This document shows, in pieces, positions 8,967 to 17,928 of a stretch of 64,000 nt of DNA. Below the pieces are notes generated by a model. It did no database searches, was not told the DNA's origin, and worked only from the letters and a program-made list of their open reading frames with translations. The stretch comes from Chryseobacterium sp. BGARF1 (GTDB lineage Bacteria > Bacteroidota > Bacteroidia > Flavobacteriales > Weeksellaceae), in NCBI RefSeq assembly GCF_001677955.1, contig NZ_LELA01000092.1:78315-142314 (forward strand), read 5' to 3'. Numbering within the stretch: position 1 is the stretch's first letter; every line of letters starts with the position of its first letter. The position numbers and the translations under genes are program-made.

Positions 8967-11002
8967 TTTTCGAATTCTAAATACTGAAGCATCTTTTTAA
9001 TATTCTGCTCCTGAGTTTCTATAGAGAATTTTGAAAGCGGCAAAAGGCTGTTATCGTGTAAAGTCTGCCAAATACTTTCATTATCATACAATTCAAGGAT
9101 TTTATCTGCAAAATTTTGAGGATTTTCATCAGAGATCAATGCTGTTTTTTGATCCTCAAGGCTCATTCCTTCGGCGCCAATTCCGGTGGTAATTACAGGT
9201 AATTTAAATTCTAAAGCCTGTCCGATTTTTCCTTTTACTCCGGCTCCGTAACGAAGTGGTGCTACAAAAACTCTGGAATTTTCAAACCAAAAATCTACGG
9301 TTTCCTGATAACCTAAAATCTGAAAACGCTCAGAATGGTATTTTTCTTTCAGATCGGCAGGGAAATCTGGTCCCAAAATAAAGATTTTAATCTGATTATT
9401 TTTTGCCCAAACTAAAGGCATAATCTGGTTATGCAAAAATTTCACAGCATCAATATTCGGCAAATGATTGTAACCCCCAATAAAAAGCAACCCTTCTCTT
9501 TCAGAAAAACTTAACGGAACATTTTCTACCGGTTTGTGAATATTACTTACCGTGAAAATTTTATCTTTTTTGACCCCGTTTTCAGAAACTGTATTTTTTT
9601 CTTCATCACTTATAGAAATCACCGCATCTGAAATATTCATTCCAGCATATTCTTTTTCTTTGAAGAAACTTATTTCCTGTTCTCTTTCTTTTGTGACAAC
9701 ATCGATATAATTATTTTCGCGCTCCATTCTCAGATAATGAAGGTCAACCATATCATAAATAATCTTTTTCCCGCTTGCTTTATCTTGAATCAAATTATAC
9801 CAATAATCAAAGCCTAAAGGTCTGAAAATCCAGACTACATCAACATACGATAAAGCGTTTACAACCTGATCGGCGACTTTTACAATTTTATTTTGGGCAT
9901 TTACATAATCCCTGCAAATTTCAATCCCAGCATTTTGAAAATAAGGAATATAATCAGAATCTTTAGTTTCATCAAAATGTTTAACCGCCAAAACAATGTG
10001 ATGACCGTTTCTCTGAAGGATCTTTAAAATTTCCATAAACCTTCTTGAGCCGGAATCCTGATCTGGCTTTGGCATATTTTCCTCTAAAAAGAGAAAATTT
10101 GGAGTTTTGTAAGTTTTATAGTAGGTTTTCTCGCTTTTTAAATATTTTCTATCTGTGAAATAAGAATTCCAATGATTAGCAAAACCTTCCTTATCATTGT
10201 TCGTTTTTGCTGTAAAAGAATTATCAAAACAAACAACTTCTGAATTTGGCTGATAATAAGTATTTAAATTTTCTTCTTTTTTCAATTTCAAACACAAATC
10301 AGCTTCTGCAAAATGCGATGAAGAAAATGTTTCATTCAGTAAATTTAAATCTCCGGTTTTATTGATTTTAGGGAACAATAGACTTCCGGTGCAAAAATCT
10401 ACTTTTCTTACAAAATTAAATTGAGGAGTATCAATTGCTTCAGATTTACCTAATTCAACGATTTCAGAATTTTCAAAAACTAAATTTCCAGCTTCGATTA
10501 TAGTATTCTCAGTAGAAATCAATTTAGAGCCCACTGCTCCTACATTTTCTTTGGAATTAAAAACCTCCATCAAACTTGACAAATAATTCCCCTGAACCAA
10601 AGCATGAGAATCTAAAAGATAAATAAATCTTCCTTTTGCCTTTTCAATGGCATGATTTATACCTTTAACCAAACCAAGGTTTTCTTCAGAATTAATCAAG
10701 ATTATTCCTTTTATATTTCCTAAATAACTGCGTATTTCATCAATATTTTTATCATTAATAACAATAATTTCTCTGGAAATATTTTGGTCATATTTTTGAA
10801 TATGATAAAGGCAATTGAGAATCGTTTTCAAATCATCAACGTCATAAATAATAATTGAAACTTCAGGATTGACTTCTGTAGAAAAATTAAAGGGATAACT
10901 TTTAAAAAAATCAAGATTTTGAAGATTGGCAGTCACCTTTCTCCTATTTTTGATAAAGTGATAATCCTTGATTTTATTTTTAAAAAACCTTTTAATTCCC
11001 AT
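8963..11002 (-). CDS. Bifunctional glycosyltransferase (GT2 + GT1/GT4 fusion)
   Basis: A 679-residue protein with two catalytic modules. Residues ~45-290 form a GT2-like domain (VSIIIYDVDDLKTIL, SEENLGLVKGINHAIEKAKG), where the usual DxD position reads LLDSHALV, so metal binding may be altered. Residues ~300-679 form a GT-B domain: FLEENMPKPDQDSGSRR at its start and a donor-site region FVAPLRYGAGVKGKIGQALEF followed by PVITTGIGAEGM. Fusions of this kind build two linkages of one glycan. It is on the minus strand and transcribed alone. Whether the first domain is active is unclear. Confidence 0.82.
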   Translation of the reverse strand: MGIKRFFKNKIKDYHFIKNRRKVTANLQNLDFFKSYPFNFSTEVNPEVSIIIYDVDDLKTILNCLYHIQKYDQNISREIIVINDKNIDEIRSYLGNIKGIILINSEENLGLVKGINHAIEKAKGRFIYLLDSHALVQGNYLSSLMEVFNSKENVGAVGSKLISTENTIIEAGNLVFENSEIVELGKSEAIDTPQFNFVRKVDFCTGSLLFPKINKTGDLNLLNETFSSSHFAEADLCLKLKKEENLNTYYQPNSEVVCFDNSFTAKTNNDKEGFANHWNSYFTDRKYLKSEKTYYKTYKTPNFLFLEENMPKPDQDSGSRRFMEILKILQRNGHHIVLAVKHFDETKDSDYIPYFQNAGIEICRDYVNAQNKIVKVADQVVNALSYVDVVWIFRPLGFDYWYNLIQDKASGKKIIYDMVDLHYLRMERENNYIDVVTKEREQEISFFKEKEYAGMNISDAVISISDEEKNTVSENGVKKDKIFTVSNIHKPVENVPLSFSEREGLLFIGGYNHLPNIDAVKFLHNQIMPLVWAKNNQIKIFILGPDFPADLKEKYHSERFQILGYQETVDFWFENSRVFVAPLRYGAGVKGKIGQALEFKLPVITTGIGAEGMSLEDQKTALISDENPQNFADKILELYDNESIWQTLHDNSLLPLSKFSIETQEQNIKKMLQYLEFEN

Positions 11003-11101
11003 TTTAAATTTATTATTTTGTCTAAGTTTTTTTTGCGAAAACGAATTTAAGCATTTATTTCCTCAACTTTCAAGAATCCTCATCCTAAACCAAGATCATT
11101 A

Positions 11102-12253
11102 ATGAATTTTTCTAATAAGAACTTATTATTTTTCTTTCCCGAAAGTCCTTTTTCCAAAAGAGCCGGAAATGTTTTACGTACTTACACCAATCTCAAACAA
11201 TTGAAGTCTTTAGGCTTGAATATTGACCTTGTAGGGGTAGAAGATTATTACAATAGTTTTGGAGATTCTCCTGAAGATACTGATTCTACAATTATTGACG
11301 CTGTTTTTGTTCTGAAAACCAAACCACCAAAGAAAAAACTAACCCTTGAATATTGGAAATACAAATTTCTGAAAAAAATTGAGAAAAAAAATCCAAATCA
11401 ATATCTTACCACCTATTTAAAAAATAATTTTGGAGCTATTCTTGATAAGAAAAAATACGATTATATCTTTATCAATTACGAGTTCTGGACAGACCTCATC
11501 CGTGATCAGGATCTAAAAGGATCCAAAACCATCGTTGATACTCACGACTGGATTACGCTGAATGAGTTTTATAACAATCAAAACCTTGATTTGGGTAAAA
11601 GATTCGGTGAAGAAATCAACAATCTTTCGTTTTATGATAAAGTGGTTACTATTTCTCAGGACGAATACTTTATTTTCAACAGTTTTTTAGGAGATAAAGT
11701 GATTAATATTCCGCCAAGTTTTCAAGAAAATTTCGAAGACACAAACACCGAAAAAAAATATGATCTTATATTTGTAGGAAGTGACAACCCTTTTAATATA
11801 TTATCGATTAACTGGTTTGTCGAAAAAGTCTTGCCCCTTCTCACTAAAGAAATAAAAATTTGTATTATTGGAAGAATCTGTAAACACGTTCCAGATCGTG
11901 AAAATATTGAAAAAGTATTTTTTGCAGACGACTTAGAAACCTATTATCATGCAAGCAAAATTGCAATTTGCCCAATGCTGAAAGGAACCGGTATAAAAAT
12001 TAAAGTCGTTGAAGCCTTATCTTTCGGACTGCCTGTAGTAGGAACTGAAAAAGCGGTTGATGGGTTTTTAGACAAAAAAAATAACGGCTGTAAAGTAAGT
12101 GATGATGAAAAAATATTTGCAGATATTATCAACAATCTCTTAAACAATTCATCAGACTACGAAAAACAAAAACAGGAGGCCACTGAGTTTTTCAAAAATA
12201 ATTTTTCTGAAGAGAAATCAATTAAACTTTGGAAAAAAACTTTAAATTTTTAA
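11102..12253 (+). CDS. Glycosyltransferase family 4-like (GT-B fold)
   Basis: 383-residue GT-B transferase. The N-terminal domain has FFFPESPFSKRAGNVLRTY, resembling the opening of GT4 enzymes that bind the acceptor. The C-terminal domain has LIFVGSDNPFN and the donor-binding segment ICPMLKGTGIKIKVVEALSFGLPVV followed by GTEKAVDG. It begins a three-gene run (11102-13972) with short spacing: 7 bases to the next gene, then an ATGA overlap. The likely role is another sugar-transfer step in surface glycan synthesis. Confidence 0.83.
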   Translation: MNFSNKNLLFFFPESPFSKRAGNVLRTYTNLKQLKSLGLNIDLVGVEDYYNSFGDSPEDTDSTIIDAVFVLKTKPPKKKLTLEYWKYKFLKKIEKKNPNQYLTTYLKNNFGAILDKKKYDYIFINYEFWTDLIRDQDLKGSKTIVDTHDWITLNEFYNNQNLDLGKRFGEEINNLSFYDKVVTISQDEYFIFNSFLGDKVINIPPSFQENFEDTNTEKKYDLIFVGSDNPFNILSINWFVEKVLPLLTKEIKICIIGRICKHVPDRENIEKVFFADDLETYYHASKIAICPMLKGTGIKIKVVEALSFGLPVVGTEKAVDGFLDKKNNGCKVSDDEKIFADIINNLLNNSSDYEKQKQEATEFFKNNFSEEKSIKLWKKTLNF

Positions 12254-12260
12254 TGACATT

Positions 12261-13076
12261 ATGCATTCACTTATTTTATTCATTAAAACATATAAACCCG
12301 ATTTTGAAAGGGTAAAAAAGCTTCTTTCATCAATAGAAAAGCATAATAAAGACAATATCCCTATCGTTATATCTGTCAATGACAATGATTTTGATTTTTT
12401 TAAAGAAAATATTAAAAATTATAATATTATTAAAGATTCAGATATCATTACGGCTGACAGTTCTGATGGATGGAGATATCAACAAATCATAAAAGCTCAC
12501 GTTTATAAGTTGAACCTTTGCAAAAATTATTTGTGTATCGATTCTGATTCAGAATTTATTACGGATTTTTATTATTCAGACTTTCTATATGATGAAAATA
12601 CGCCTTACACGATCATGCATGAATCTAAACCCTTTTTGGAAACAATGGAAAACATTGGATTAGATTCTGAAAACATTTTCTTTAAAGAAGCATTACGAGC
12701 AACTCGCCCATTGTTTGGGAACAAAGGAAAAGAATGGGATTACGGCCCGTCTCCGTATCTTTGGAGCTGTAAGGTTTGGGAACATTTTGTAGAAGTTTAT
12801 TTAAAAAATGAAAATAAAACTTTTTTAGATTTTTTCCAGGAAATAGATAAAGTAACGCCACCATCGGAATGTGTGATATACGGAGAATATCTTCTTAAGA
12901 CTAAACTTATAGATTTGTATCCTATAGAAGGTTTTTTTAAAGTATATCATTACGAAAAACAATATCAGCTTGAAAAAAAATTCCATGATATTGAGAAATT
13001 TAAAAAAGTATATTTAGGCATTATTTTCCAAAGTAATTGGGAGATAAAAAAGAAAAAATTCTTATTATTCAAATGA
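12261..13076 (+). CDS. DUF6492-like protein, probable glycosyltransferase-related
   Basis: 271-residue cytosolic protein. It opens LILFIKTYKPDFERVKKLL and has a GWRYQQIIKAHVYKL segment followed by YLCIDSDSEF, where the DSD may be the metal-binding motif of a GT-A-like fold. This pattern fits what I recall of the DUF6492 family, which occurs in glycan clusters. The gene sits between a GT4-like and a GT2 gene and overlaps the latter by ATGA, so a role in the same pathway is likely. Activity is inferred. Confidence 0.65.
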   Translation: MHSLILFIKTYKPDFERVKKLLSSIEKHNKDNIPIVISVNDNDFDFFKENIKNYNIIKDSDIITADSSDGWRYQQIIKAHVYKLNLCKNYLCIDSDSEFITDFYYSDFLYDENTPYTIMHESKPFLETMENIGLDSENIFFKEALRATRPLFGNKGKEWDYGPSPYLWSCKVWEHFVEVYLKNENKTFLDFFQEIDKVTPPSECVIYGEYLLKTKLIDLYPIEGFFKVYHYEKQYQLEKKFHDIEKFKKVYLGIIFQSNWEIKKKKFLLFK

Positions 13077-13972
13077 AAATATCAATAGTAACAGCATATT
13101 ACAACAGAAAAAAACTTTTTGACACTACCCTTTTAAGTATTTCAAAACAAATTGAAAATCATAGATTAGATATTGAAGTAATTGCTGTAGATGACGGTAG
13201 TGATGAAGACGAAAGATTAGAAGAACTTACCAATAAGTATCCATTTTTAAAAATCATCAGATTAGAAAAAAAAGACAAATGGTACTCTAATTCTTGTATT
13301 CCTTTTAACATAGGATTTAAAGAAGCAAAAGGAGATATTATCATATTACAGAATCCTGAATGTACTCATCATGGAGACATTTTAAAGTATACCTTAGAAA
13401 ATATCACTAATGAAAACTATATAAGTTTTGCATGTTTTTCTCTCGGTATAGAGAGCACAAATAATATTGAAACTTTTCTGAATGATTCTGAAAAGCTGAA
13501 TGAGCTTATGCAAAAAAATAATGTAGGCTACATCGGAGACGGATTAGACTGTTGGTACAATCACCCCGTTATAAATCCTAAGGGATATCATTTTTGTGCG
13601 GCTATTACAAAAGAAAACTTATACGATTTGGGAGGATTTGACGAAAGGTTTGCAAAAGGAATTGCTTTTGATGATAACGAATTTTTATATAGAGTAAATT
13701 TAAAAGGTCTTGAAATACAAATTGTGGAAGCCCCAATTGTACTTCATCAAAATCATTATTCTAAAATATCTTATACCACAGATAAAAATCTTTTAGATGA
13801 TGAAACCTATCAACAACGATTACAATTAGCCGAAAAAAATAGAATCTTATTCGAATTGGTTACAAAATCTGAAAAACCATGGCGGGTTAATTACTTTTTT
13901 GAAACTGAAAAGCACAAGACCGAAAAAAAATTATTAGAAAAAATAAAATTTAAAGTAAAGAAACTTTTTTAA
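13073..13972 (+). CDS. Glycosyltransferase family 2 with galactosyltransferase-type C-terminus
   Basis: The N-terminus KISIVTAYYNRKKLFDTTL and VDDGSDEDERL mark a GT2 domain; the later GGFDERFAKGIAFDDNEF segment resembles the C-terminal domain of GT27/GT7-type galactosyltransferases. A frame extends upstream to a TTG at 13037, but the ATG at 13073 overlaps the previous stop as ATGA and begins right before the conserved domain, so it is preferred (299 residues). The metal-site position reads LQNPECTHHGD, not a plain DxD. It is the last gene of the glycan cluster on this strand and ends at a strong terminator. Confidence 0.83.
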   Translation: MKISIVTAYYNRKKLFDTTLLSISKQIENHRLDIEVIAVDDGSDEDERLEELTNKYPFLKIIRLEKKDKWYSNSCIPFNIGFKEAKGDIIILQNPECTHHGDILKYTLENITNENYISFACFSLGIESTNNIETFLNDSEKLNELMQKNNVGYIGDGLDCWYNHPVINPKGYHFCAAITKENLYDLGGFDERFAKGIAFDDNEFLYRVNLKGLEIQIVEAPIVLHQNHYSKISYTTDKNLLDDETYQQRLQLAEKNRILFELVTKSEKPWRVNYFFETEKHKTEKKLLEKIKFKVKKLF

Positions 13973-13999
13973 ACTTTACCTCAATAGGAAGTTTGAAAT

Positions 14000-14046
14000 A
14001 ATAAAGCCAAAAATAAAATAATATTTGTTTTATTTTTGGCTTTATT
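14000..14046. terminator. Bidirectional terminator between the glycan cluster and the cupin gene
   Basis: A 19-bp perfect inverted repeat (14000-14018 with 14028-14046), AT-flanked so that T runs occur on both strands. It lies between convergent genes. Confidence 0.85.
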
Positions 14047-14070
14047 TATTAGTAAGAATTAATAATTCAA

Positions 14071-14415
14071 TTAGCTTCTATCATACTCATCATCCAACCT
14101 CACAATATCATCTTCCCCAAAGTAAGTTCCTGTCTGTACTTCGATGAAGACAACTGGTTTTTCTGAAAGGTTCATGATTCTATGCTTAGCTCCTAAAGGG
14201 ATGAAAATACTTTCGCCATAAGACAGTTTTATTTCTTTATCATCCAAAATAATAGTAGCATCACCTTCAATAATCGTCCATTGCTCTTGTCTTTTGTGGT
14301 GATATTGATATGATAACTTTTGCCCTGGATTTACCTCAATTCTTTTCAGTTTATAATTAGGTTCGTCTGCCAAAACATAATATTTCCCCCAAGGTCTTTC
14401 ACCAATTTCTAACAT
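14071..14415 (-). CDS. Cupin, mannose-6-phosphate isomerase type II family
   Basis: A 114-residue single cupin domain equivalent to the C-terminal isomerase module of ManC/AlgA-type bifunctional enzymes, here without the GDP-mannose pyrophosphorylase part. It opens with RPWGKYYVL and continues with KRIEVNPGQKLSYQYHHKRQEQW, providing the metal-binding histidines and glutamate, then SIFIPLGAKHRIMN with the second-motif histidine. It probably interconverts fructose- and mannose-6-phosphate or a related sugar phosphate for the neighbouring glycan cluster. It could also be a non-catalytic sugar-binding cupin. Confidence 0.82.
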   Translation of the reverse strand: MLEIGERPWGKYYVLADEPNYKLKRIEVNPGQKLSYQYHHKRQEQWTIIEGDATIILDDKEIKLSYGESIFIPLGAKHRIMNLSEKPVVFIEVQTGTYFGEDDIVRLDDEYDRS

Positions 14416-14438
14416 ATTCTTTGAATTCTAAATTTATA

Positions 14439-14446
14439 CAAATGTA
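14439..14446 (-). promoter_or_regulatory. -7 element for the cupin gene
   Basis: On the minus strand this reads TACATTTG, matching TAnnTTTG, 23 bases upstream of the ATG at 14415. Confidence 0.5.
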
Positions 14447-14510
14447 TATATTAAGATTAAAAAACCCAATATAGAAAACATTAAACATCATTAAAATATT
14501 TAATTTTAAG

Positions 14511-14518
14511 TAAATTTG
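14511..14518 (+). promoter_or_regulatory. -7 element for gltX
   Basis: TAAATTTG, 17 bases before the gltX ATG. Confidence 0.55.
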
Positions 14519-14535
14519 CAGAAATTTTATTTAAA

Positions 14536-16044
14536 ATGGAGAAAGTAAGAGTCCGTTTTGCACCAAGTCCTACAGGACCTTTGCATTTGGGAGGCGTAAG
14601 AACCGCATTGTATGATTATCTTTTTGCTAAAAATCAGGGCGGAGAATTTGTGTTAAGAATAGAAGACACCGATACTGCAAGATATGTAGAAGGAGCCGAA
14701 GAATACATTGAGGAAGCCTTAGAATGGTGCGGGATCATCCCCGATGAAAGCCCTAAAAAAGGTGGGAAATTTGCTCCATACAGACAATCTGAAAGAAGAG
14801 ATATTTACGATAGATACACAGAGCAAATCCTTAAAACCGATTACGCCTACATCGCTTTTGACACTGCGGAAGAACTAGACGCTATTCGTGCTGAATATGA
14901 AGCTAAAGGTGATGTTTTCTCTTATGACAATAAAACAAGAAACCGTTTAAGAAACAGCCTTGCCCTTTCTGAAGAGGAAGTTCAAAAGTTGTTGGATGCA
15001 AAAACACCTTACGTTGTAAGATTTAAAATGCCTGTTGACAGAACTTTAGGTTTGGTCGACATTATCCGTGGAAATACTTCAGTAAACACAGATATTTTAG
15101 ATGATAAAGTTTTGGTAAAAAACGACGGAATGCCAACTTACCACTTCGCCAACATTATTGATGACCATGAGATGGAAATTTCTCACGTTATCCGTGGTGA
15201 AGAATGGTTGCCTTCTTTAGGTTTACACACTTTATTATATGAAGCAATGGGTTGGGAAGCTCCCCAGTTTGCTCACCTTTCTTTAATTTTAAAACCAGAA
15301 GGAAAAGGAAAATTAAGCAAAAGAGATGGTGATAAATTTGGTTTCCCGGTATTTCCTTTAAACTTCACAGACCCTGCAACAGGACACGTGTCTAAAGGAT
15401 ATAGAGAAAGTGGATATTTGCCTGAAGCATTCATCAATATGGTAGCACTTTTAGGTTGGTCTCCTGCAGATGATAAAGAAATTTTGACTTTGGATGAAAT
15501 GGTGAAAGAATTTGATTTGCATAAAGTTCATAAAGCCGGAGCAAGATTCAGTAAAGAAAAATCTGAGTGGTTTAATCATCAGTATATTCAAAAAACTTCT
15601 GATGAAGAATTATTAACAATCCTTAAAAATTCAGATTTAAGTTTAAATATTGACGATGAAAAATTGTTGAAAATTATTCATCTGATGAAAGAAAGAGCAA
15701 CTTTTCCGAAAGACATTTACGAAAACGGAAAATTCTTTTTTGAAGCGCCAACTTCTTATGATGAAAAAGCTTCAAAAAAAGCTTGGAATGACGAAACTTC
15801 AAATCTTTTGACTGAATTTGCTGAAAATTTAAATTCAATAAATGATTTCGTTTCAGAAAACATCAAACAAAGCTTGCACGACTTTGCAGAAAACAAAGGT
15901 TTGGGAATGGGGAAAGTAATGATGCCTCTTCGTTTAGCTTTGGTAGGAGAATTGAAAGGGCCAGACGTTCCAGATATTTTGGAACTCATTGGAAAAGAAG
16001 AAAGTATCGCCAGAATAAGCAATGCTGTAAATAATTTTAAATAG
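14536..16044 (+). CDS. gltX: Glutamate--tRNA ligase
   Basis: Class I aminoacyl-tRNA synthetase that charges tRNA-Glu with glutamate. The N-terminal FAPSPTGPLHLGG contains the HIGH-type motif (HLGG, residues 17-20), and KLSKRDG at residues 259-265 is the KMSKS-type loop. The RIEDTDTARY segment is the usual GluRS signature. 502 residues matches the Bacteroidota enzyme. The C-terminal helical anticodon-binding domain includes GMGKVMMPLRLALVG, as in normal GluRS. accA follows after 47 bases but has its own -7 element. Confidence 0.97.
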   Translation: MEKVRVRFAPSPTGPLHLGGVRTALYDYLFAKNQGGEFVLRIEDTDTARYVEGAEEYIEEALEWCGIIPDESPKKGGKFAPYRQSERRDIYDRYTEQILKTDYAYIAFDTAEELDAIRAEYEAKGDVFSYDNKTRNRLRNSLALSEEEVQKLLDAKTPYVVRFKMPVDRTLGLVDIIRGNTSVNTDILDDKVLVKNDGMPTYHFANIIDDHEMEISHVIRGEEWLPSLGLHTLLYEAMGWEAPQFAHLSLILKPEGKGKLSKRDGDKFGFPVFPLNFTDPATGHVSKGYRESGYLPEAFINMVALLGWSPADDKEILTLDEMVKEFDLHKVHKAGARFSKEKSEWFNHQYIQKTSDEELLTILKNSDLSLNIDDEKLLKIIHLMKERATFPKDIYENGKFFFEAPTSYDEKASKKAWNDETSNLLTEFAENLNSINDFVSENIKQSLHDFAENKGLGMGKVMMPLRLALVGELKGPDVPDILELIGKEESIARISNAVNNFK

Positions 16045-16061
16045 GTTTTCATAATTTTTCA

Positions 16062-16069
16062 TACATTTG
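16062..16069 (+). promoter_or_regulatory. -7 element for accA
   Basis: TACATTTG, matching TAnnTTTG, 22 bases before the accA ATG. Confidence 0.5.
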
Positions 16070-16091
16070 AAAGATTTAATTTACTTCAAGA

Positions 16092-17048
16092 ATGGAATAT
16101 TTAAGTTTCGAACTTCCTATAAAAGAGCTGATGGATCAATATCAAACATGTTCTTTAGTAGGAGAAGAAAGTGGTGTTGATGTAAAATTAGCATGCAGTC
16201 AAATCGAAGATAAGATCAGAGATACCAAAAAAGAAATCTATGGAAATCTTACGCCTTGGCAAAGAGTACAGTTATCGCGTCATCCGGATCGCCCATATAC
16301 TTTAGATTACATCAAAGGTATGGTAGATAAAGGAAGCTTCCTTGAGCTTCACGGTGACAGAAACTTTGCAGATGATCCTGCATTGATTGGTGGTTTGGCT
16401 ACATTGGATGGTCAAAGAATCATGATTTTGGGAACCCAAAAAGGGAGAACAACCAAAGAAAGACAATACAGAAGATTCGGAATGCCAAATCCGGAAGGCT
16501 ACAGAAAAGCTTTAAGACTAATGAAATTAGCAGAGAAGTTCAAAATTCCTGTAGTAACTTTAGTTGATACACCGGGAGCATACCCTGGTTTGGAAGCTGA
16601 AGAAAGAGGACAAGGTGAAGCGATCGCAAGAAACATTTTTGAAATGACCATGCTTAAAACTCCTATTTTCACTTACATTATTGGTGAAGGAGCAAGTGGT
16701 GGTGCATTAGGAATTGGTGTTGGTAACAAAGTATATATGTTGGAAAACACTTGGTACACCGTAATTGCACCAGAAAGCTGTTCTTCAATTCTTTGGAGAA
16801 ACTGGGATCATAAAGAAGATGCTGCAAATGCATTGAATCTTACGCCGAAAGATGCATTGAGAGAAAAATTCATCGACGGAATTGTAGAAGAGCCACTTGG
16901 TGGAGCTCATTATGACCCGGAAGTTGCTTATTTAAATTTAAAGGCTTCTATTTTACAGAACATAAAAGCTTTCTCTAAATTTACAGGTAAGGAACTGGAA
17001 ACTCACAGACAAGACAAGTTTATTGCGATGGGGCAATTTAAAGGATAA
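16092..17048 (+). CDS. accA: Acetyl-CoA carboxylase carboxyltransferase subunit alpha
   Basis: Alpha subunit of the carboxyltransferase that, with AccD, passes carboxyl groups from biotin-BCCP to acetyl-CoA to make malonyl-CoA, the first step of fatty acid synthesis. The 318-residue length and landmarks are typical: [63 protein letters not shown] and [22 protein letters not shown], the last two forming the crotonase-fold oxyanion regions. A strong terminator follows directly. Confidence 0.97.
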   Translation: MEYLSFELPIKELMDQYQTCSLVGEESGVDVKLACSQIEDKIRDTKKEIYGNLTPWQRVQLSRHPDRPYTLDYIKGMVDKGSFLELHGDRNFADDPALIGGLATLDGQRIMILGTQKGRTTKERQYRRFGMPNPEGYRKALRLMKLAEKFKIPVVTLVDTPGAYPGLEAEERGQGEAIARNIFEMTMLKTPIFTYIIGEGASGGALGIGVGNKVYMLENTWYTVIAPESCSSILWRNWDHKEDAANALNLTPKDALREKFIDGIVEEPLGGAHYDPEVAYLNLKASILQNIKAFSKFTGKELETHRQDKFIAMGQFKG

Positions 17049-17050
17049 AA

Positions 17051-17083
17051 AAAAGCGGTTAAGAAAATTCTTAACCGCTTTTT
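17051..17083. terminator. Bidirectional terminator after accA
   Basis: 14-bp inverted repeat aaagcggttaagaa (17051-17064) / ttcttaaccgcttt (17067-17080) followed by T on the plus strand and preceded by A. It serves accA and the convergent gene at 17089. Confidence 0.88.
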
Positions 17084-17088
17084 TATGT

Positions 17089-17790
17089 TTACTCAGCTAC
17101 ATTAAGCTGAATCTCGATATCTTTATTTATTTTCTTTAAAGAAGAGTATTTGGCGTCGCAAACTGAGGTTGTTAAAACATAATCGCCTTTCTCTACCATT
17201 ATAAAGTTTTGTCCGCTAGCAGGAACATCAAGATTATAATATTTTTTTCCGCTTATTTTTACAATCAATCTGCATTTTGATTTATTTCTGATATTGATGT
17301 AAGCTTCTTTATCGCTTGGATCATTATTAAAAAGATGAGTCAGGTAAGAAGCTGTTTTCTTTGCTTCAGCACTTGGTTCAGATTTTTTACTAGAACTTCC
17401 CATCGAAGCATAAGAAACTGATCTTTCAGGCGTAGTAGCTGTTTTAGAATTAGAAACTATCGCTTTGCCTTTATTGAGTTCACTATTGCTTACAATTTTC
17501 TCAATTTTATCTTTGCTGATTGGTTTTATCGTAGGCTTAGCTTCAATAGAGTTATCTGCCATGATGATGGTAATCAATTTTCTTTTGAGTTCATCATTTT
17601 TTTCGTGCCCTGGATTTTGTTTAATAAAGCCTGCAATTATTCTTGCTTCTGCACTTGTCTGTGCTTCTTCCAGCGTATAAATAATTACAGTTTCCTTTTC
17701 TGCAACTACTTTAGACTTACTTTTTTTCTTTTTTTGAGAAAACCCCAAACTGAAAATGGATAGAAATAGGATTAGAAATATTTTGTTCAT
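17089..17790 (-). CDS. Secreted protein of a locally expanded family (possibly DUF6759)
   Basis: 233 residues with a signal peptide (MNKIFLILFLSIFSLGFSQ) and then a lysine/serine-rich low-complexity stretch. The C-terminal ~85 residues form a domain also present in the genes at 33642, 35288 and 35825: a short acidic helix (YLTHLFNNDPSDKEAYI), NKSKCRLIVKISGKKYYNLDV, PASGQNFIMVEKGDYVL and a second cysteine in SVCDAKYSS. The two conserved cysteines could form a disulfide in the periplasm. I believe this family is catalogued as DUF6759 but have not checked. Function is unknown. It is convergent with accA. Confidence 0.8.
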   Translation of the reverse strand: MNKIFLILFLSIFSLGFSQKKKKSKSKVVAEKETVIIYTLEEAQTSAEARIIAGFIKQNPGHEKNDELKRKLITIIMADNSIEAKPTIKPISKDKIEKIVSNSELNKGKAIVSNSKTATTPERSVSYASMGSSSKKSEPSAEAKKTASYLTHLFNNDPSDKEAYINIRNKSKCRLIVKISGKKYYNLDVPASGQNFIMVEKGDYVLTTSVCDAKYSSLKKINKDIEIQLNVAE

Positions 17791-17858
17791 GGAATAAAAA
17801 ATTATTAAATAAATACTATAACGTTAAAAGTCATTTTTTAGTTTATCATTAAAATCAT

Positions 17859-17866
17859 TATCTTTG
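17859..17866 (+). promoter_or_regulatory. -7 element for tsf
   Basis: TATCTTTG, matching TAnnTTTG, about 62 bases before the tsf ATG, implying an AT-rich leader. It gives tsf a promoter independent of rpsB. Confidence 0.45.
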
Positions 17867-17928
17867 CCCTGCTCAAAAATAAACTATTAAAGTTAATTAT
17901 AATTTTAAATAAAAAAATAATAAATATT

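Noticed and set aside
13037..13072. N-terminal extension of the last GT2 gene
   Set aside because: It starts with TTG inside the preceding gene, while the ATG at 13073 overlaps the stop codon as ATGA and begins the conserved domain.
1770..13972. Genomic island or phage origin for the glycan cluster
   Set aside because: No integrase, transposase, tRNA target or terminal repeats were seen, and base composition looks like the rest of the window.
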